This document shows, piece after piece, positions 49,543 to 52,198 of a stretch of 52,198 bases of DNA. The stretch lies in contig CADATZ010000021.1 of NCBI GenBank assembly GCA_902791025.1, positions 1 through 52,198 on the forward strand. The letters run 5' to 3'. Position numbers and translations under genes: made by a program. The notes under the pieces are model-generated. The model was not told where the DNA came from. It saw only the letters and a list, made by a program, of their open reading frames with translations, and did not search any database. This DNA comes from an uncultured Chloroflexota bacterium (GTDB lineage Bacteria > Chloroflexota > Anaerolineae > Anaerolineales > Anaerolineaceae). How positions within the stretch are numbered: the first letter of the stretch is position 1; each line of letters begins with the position of its first letter.

Positions 49543-50577
49543 TCAAATGCTCCAGCCAGCACTGGCAGCCTGCAGCTGTGTCATATGACGGAAAATGCTG
49601 TTTTCGTCGGCGAGTAGATCGTTCGGACGGCCTTCCTCGGCAACCTTTCCATCCACGAGCACGATGATCTTATCCGCAGCTTCAACGGTACGCATCCGAT
49701 GGGCGATGACCAGAACCGTTTTTCCCTCCAGCAGTCTGGACAGCGCTCCCTGGACTTTCGTCTTATTTTCCACATCCAGTGAAGCTGTTGCCTCATCCAG
49801 CAGGATGATGGGTGCGCCTTTGAGCAGTGCACGGGCAATTGAGATCCGCTGCCTTTCACCACCGGACAGCTTTGCCCCGTTTTCACCAATGGGCGTGTTA
49901 TATCCCTGCGGCAGCTTATCTACGAATTCATCGCAATTCGCTGCCTTTGCGGCGGCAAGCACTTCTTTATCAGAAGTCCCGTGTTTTCCAAGCCGGATGT
50001 TTTCCATAACGGTATCGTCAAAGAGAACAACATCCTGAAAGACCATCGCGTAATCCGTCAGCAGACAGGCCGCGCCCATCCGCCAGTCAAAGACGAACAT
50101 CAGCACGACCATGGCGATCACCATGGCAGCACTGCCGACGATATCGGCCAGGTTATGTGCCAGCAGTGTCTCTGTTTCGGATGCCGCACCGTCCAGTCGG
50201 TTCCGTAAAAGACCGGACGCATTGGAGTCGAAAAAGCCGAGCGGCGTTTTCATCAGATGTTCCATGCCAGCCTTGCGGATGTTGGATGCTGTGCGGAATG
50301 CTGCCAGATGTGTGTACATGAGTGCGGCAAAATATACAGCAATGCCTACTGCGGAAAAGCAGAAAGCCATCCAGCCATAGCGGGAAATCCCAACCGCTCT
50401 CGTCCAATCCGGAGCGGCTTCGATCAGGTCGCGTGCTGCAAGCCATATACAGATATATGGGAGCATTCCCAGGATCATCGCGATTCCGGACAGGCCAAGC
50501 CCCAGAAATGTCAGCCCTTTATAATTACCGGCATATTCTAAAAGGACTGAAAGATCGTTTTGTTTCTTTTCCTTCAT
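49543..50577 (-). pseudogene. ABC exporter (membrane/ATPase fusion) with internal deletion removing Walker A
   Basis: The continuous frame of 344 residues joins the first half of an ABC_membrane domain (residues 1-170, three or four helices: GLGLSGIAMILGMLPYICIW, then LGFFDSNASGLLRNRLDGAA) directly to the second half of the nucleotide-binding domain. That half starts at the Q-loop (DYAMVFQDVVLFDDTVMENI) and continues with the signature KLSGGERQRISIARALLKG, Walker B IILLDEATASLD and IAHRM. Typical members are about 580 residues, so roughly 240 are missing, including the last helices and the whole GxxGxGKS loop. Without Walker A the protein cannot bind ATP normally. The deletion is in frame near codon 170. 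It starts 13 bases after the methyltransferase gene. Confidence 0.85.
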
Positions 50578-50590
50578 AAATTATCCTTCC

Positions 50591-51370
50591 CTACCAGCGA
50601 TATACCGCCATACGATTATTCAGATTTTTCCCTATGATCGCAAAGAGCTTTCCCCGGATCGAATATTTTTTCATCTCTTCGTTGTAGCTCATTTCCGAAA
50701 GGAAAGTCATGCGCGGCTCCAGTTCCAGATATTCTTTCCCGGACTTTGTTCCCCAGCCAAAGGATGCGTTGGTATGTTTCACCGCATCATGATGCTTACT
50801 GTTCTTCTCCAGAAACGGAGAATGCAGCTCCGCGAGGAGAAATCCATGTGGGAAGCTGTCGCAGAGCATGTTCAGGCAGGTTTTCACCTGGTCTTTTGAA
50901 AAATATTCCAATACGCCCTCCATTATGATGATGTACATATCAGCCTTTGGAATGTTTGCTGTCCATGTCCCGTCCAGCGCGTTTCCATCCATCATCGTGC
51001 AGCGTTCACGGTCCATGTATACTTTTCTTCGTACCGCGATCTGGTCCGGAAGATCCACATCAAACCATTGAAGTCTTCCGTTGTCCACTTGTGAGAATTT
51101 GTCATCGAAACCGCAGCCAAGATTGATGCAGACCGCATCAGGATATTGCTTCAGCAGTTCTTTCAGCTTTTCCCTGAACAGGATCGTTCGGGCTACCACA
51201 CCTTCGTGGGAGAGGAATGGGTCGTATTTGCTGACATCAACACCAAGTTTGTCAATGATCTCCTTAGCTTTCAGATCTTTGATCCGCGCATTTGGCCTTG
51301 CCGTTTCGCTGGCTTTTATAGACAGCGGAATCAGGGCGGTTTCCTGAATATCGCCGAATTCTAAGTCCAT
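50591..51370 (-). CDS. Class I SAM-dependent methyltransferase, leucine carboxyl methyltransferase-like
   Basis: The 259-residue cytoplasmic protein has an N-terminal helical cap (ETALIPLSIKASETARPNAR), then the SAM-binding AVCINLGCGFDDKFSQVDNG (GxGxG-like Gly-Cys-Gly-Phe-Asp, near 82) and LQWFDVDLPDQIAVRRKVY, with the acidic ribose-binding Asp. A late EGVLEYFSKDQV (near 152) matches the PPM/LCM (PF04072) family. Clostridial members are often encoded with MarR regulators and ABC exporters. That fits here, since an exporter remnant follows and a TTAGTA inverted repeat precedes it. The methyl acceptor is unknown. Confidence 0.85.
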   Translation of the reverse strand: MDLEFGDIQETALIPLSIKASETARPNARIKDLKAKEIIDKLGVDVSKYDPFLSHEGVVARTILFREKLKELLKQYPDAVCINLGCGFDDKFSQVDNGRLQWFDVDLPDQIAVRRKVYMDRERCTMMDGNALDGTWTANIPKADMYIIIMEGVLEYFSKDQVKTCLNMLCDSFPHGFLLAELHSPFLEKNSKHHDAVKHTNASFGWGTKSGKEYLELEPRMTFLSEMSYNEEMKKYSIRGKLFAIIGKNLNNRMAVYRW

Positions 51371-51395
51371 GACTACCTGCCTTTCAATAATATAA

Positions 51396-51409
51396 TTAGT
51401 AAATACTAA
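51396..51409. promoter_or_regulatory. Operator-like inverted repeat TTAGTA-AA-TACTAA
   Basis: A perfect 6+2+6 inverted repeat 26 bases upstream of the methyltransferase ATG. A related TATTACTAACTAA lies near 51466. MarR-type repressors often bind such AT-rich palindromes over promoters. No intact MarR gene is in the window (only a stub at 44.8 kb). Confidence 0.5.
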
Positions 51410-51607
51410 CTCCCTTTTGTAATGATTATATTCCTTTCTTCAGTTTGACAACAGAAAAGTTACATATTACTAACTAATCCTGTCTGGTAAAATGAAAAGG
51501 GGCTGATTTTTTGTGATAAAAACACCGGGACATATTCTGTTTTTAGGAATATTGACAAATTCCGGTTTACTGGTATCCCGACATATCGGTATAAATTGGA
51601 GGTAATT

Positions 51608-52072
51608 GTGCTGACCCTGTATGAGCCAAAGCTTGAAGATCTGTGGTTTCGGCAAATGATGCTGGCTGATGAAGAAACGATGTCCTATAACCATGCATGG
51701 GGCGGGACGGTTCCATGGCCCGAAGAAAAATGGAAGGGCTGGTATGACTGCTGGATCGCGTATCCTGAAGGAAAGCGATTTTACAGATACCTGAAGAATA
51801 AAGATGGTCAATACATTGGAGAAATTGCATATCATTACGATGAAGAGATTCAACATGAGACAGCAAATGTCATCATCTATTCGCAGCATAGAAGAAAAGG
51901 TTATGGGAGCATTGCCTTAGATCTGTTGTGTTCCGCTGCGAAAAGCAACGGGGTTTCAGTGCTTTATGACGATATTGCCATCGACAATCCCGCAATCAAA
52001 CTTTTCCTGAAACATGGCTTCATGGAAGAATACCGGACAGAGGATAAAATATATCTCAGGAAAGAGCTGTAA
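51608..52072 (+). CDS. GNAT-family N-acetyltransferase
   Basis: The start is placed at the GTG at 51608 because GGAGG ends five bases before it; the frame is open further upstream to a TTG at 51596 that lies inside the ribosome site. The product has 154 residues with a GNAT fold. An N-terminal substrate region (RQMMLADEETMSYNHAWGGT) is followed by a central strand (DGQYIGEIAYHYDEE). The acetyl-CoA loop IYSQHRRKGYGSIALDLLCS (RRKGYG near 105) comes next, and DIAIDNPAIKLFLKHGFMEE gives the usual N..s..ly.k.GF end. The acceptor amine is unknown. Confidence 0.88.
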   Translation: MLTLYEPKLEDLWFRQMMLADEETMSYNHAWGGTVPWPEEKWKGWYDCWIAYPEGKRFYRYLKNKDGQYIGEIAYHYDEEIQHETANVIIYSQHRRKGYGSIALDLLCSAAKSNGVSVLYDDIAIDNPAIKLFLKHGFMEEYRTEDKIYLRKEL

Positions 52073-52126
52073 CACAAATTCAAATTTGACGAGATCAATA
52101 CAAATCGGCGTTTGTGAGGATGGATT

Positions 52127-52198
52127 ATGAAAGTTTTGTTATGCGAGGATGCAGATTGGCTGCTGTCAGAAGAAGCTTTCTCGATCTATGCTTCCTGT
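52127..52198 (+). CDS. Partial gene at window edge, possibly GNAT-like
   Basis: ATG at 52127 behind GTGAGGATGG opens a frame that runs off the window. Visible residues MKVLLCEDADWLLSEEAFSI then YASC resemble the N-terminus of a group of clostridial GNAT proteins. Only 24 codons can be seen, so the family is a guess. Confidence 0.4.
   Translation, partial: MKVLLCEDADWLLSEEAFSIYASC

Overview
The window looks like the chromosome of an anaerobic, probably gut- or rumen-dwelling member of the Clostridia. The reasons are the A/G-rich ribosome binding sites, mid-40s GC, LacI- and ROK-controlled sugar uptake operons, a three-subunit fumarate reductase, DUF4418 and DUF6273 proteins, LytTR and MarR/GNAT-type accessory genes, and serine recombinases. 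Both solute-binding proteins have plain Sec signal peptides ending in an Ala-x-Ala type site without a lipobox cysteine, which is unusual for classic Firmicutes and fits some Christensenellales-like lineages. The taxonomic call is an inference. No rRNA or CRISPR array was seen.

Region 1 (0.1-6.8 kb, minus strand) is a mobile, RNA-repair-like neighbourhood. It holds a coiled-coil protein, a tRNA-Phe-like sequence with a broken acceptor stem, an Rnl5/DraRnl-type RNA ligase overlapping a calcineurin-like phosphoesterase, two very small ORFs, a large serine recombinase with one in-frame TGA, a truncated TIGR02452 (PARG-like macrodomain) gene, a KptA/Tpt1 RNA 2'-phosphotransferase and a small helix-turn-helix-like protein. 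Ligase, phosphoesterase, KptA and macrodomain could together repair cleaved RNA and process the ADP-ribose by-products. This is the most interesting part of the window.

Region 2 (7.3-17.6 kb) is a LacI-controlled sugar operon: ribose-type ABC transporter (binding protein, double ATPase, permease), a DUF5107-TPR protein and, behind an intrinsic terminator, an aldose-1-epimerase-like protein. The divergent lacI is followed by an SGNH hydrolase gene. The intergenic region has a near-consensus promoter and three copies of a GTTAAC-centred operator. A short decayed stretch at 17.6-18.3 kb carries a nitrilase N-terminal stub and a CARF-like gene interrupted by TAG.

Region 3 (18.65-30.7 kb, minus strand) is one long operon. 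It runs from a ROK-type repressor through two Dpp/Opp-type permeases, two ATPases, a 59-residue membrane protein, a family-5 binding protein and two tandem GH20-like hexosaminidases to a ROK sugar kinase. I read it as uptake and breakdown of N-acetylhexosamine oligosaccharides.

Region 4 (30.7-33.4 kb) is a graveyard of gene fragments: permease, RlmCD-like methyltransferase tail and a second serine recombinase. Region 5 (33.5-43.8 kb) has a DUF4418 membrane protein, a MacB/FtsX-type ABC system, a DUF6273 protein, a frameshifted GNAT gene, the frdCAB operon and a ferric-reductase-like/FMN-binding membrane protein. An ~85 bp imperfect direct repeat occurs at 32.2 and 43.9 kb, on either side of it. 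Region 6 (43.8-52.2 kb) holds MarR/DUF5131 remnants, an NTF2-like/LytTR regulator divergent from a GC-rich M13 metallopeptidase gene, gpmA, an ABC exporter lacking its Walker A region, an LCM-type methyltransferase and GNAT-like genes at the right edge.
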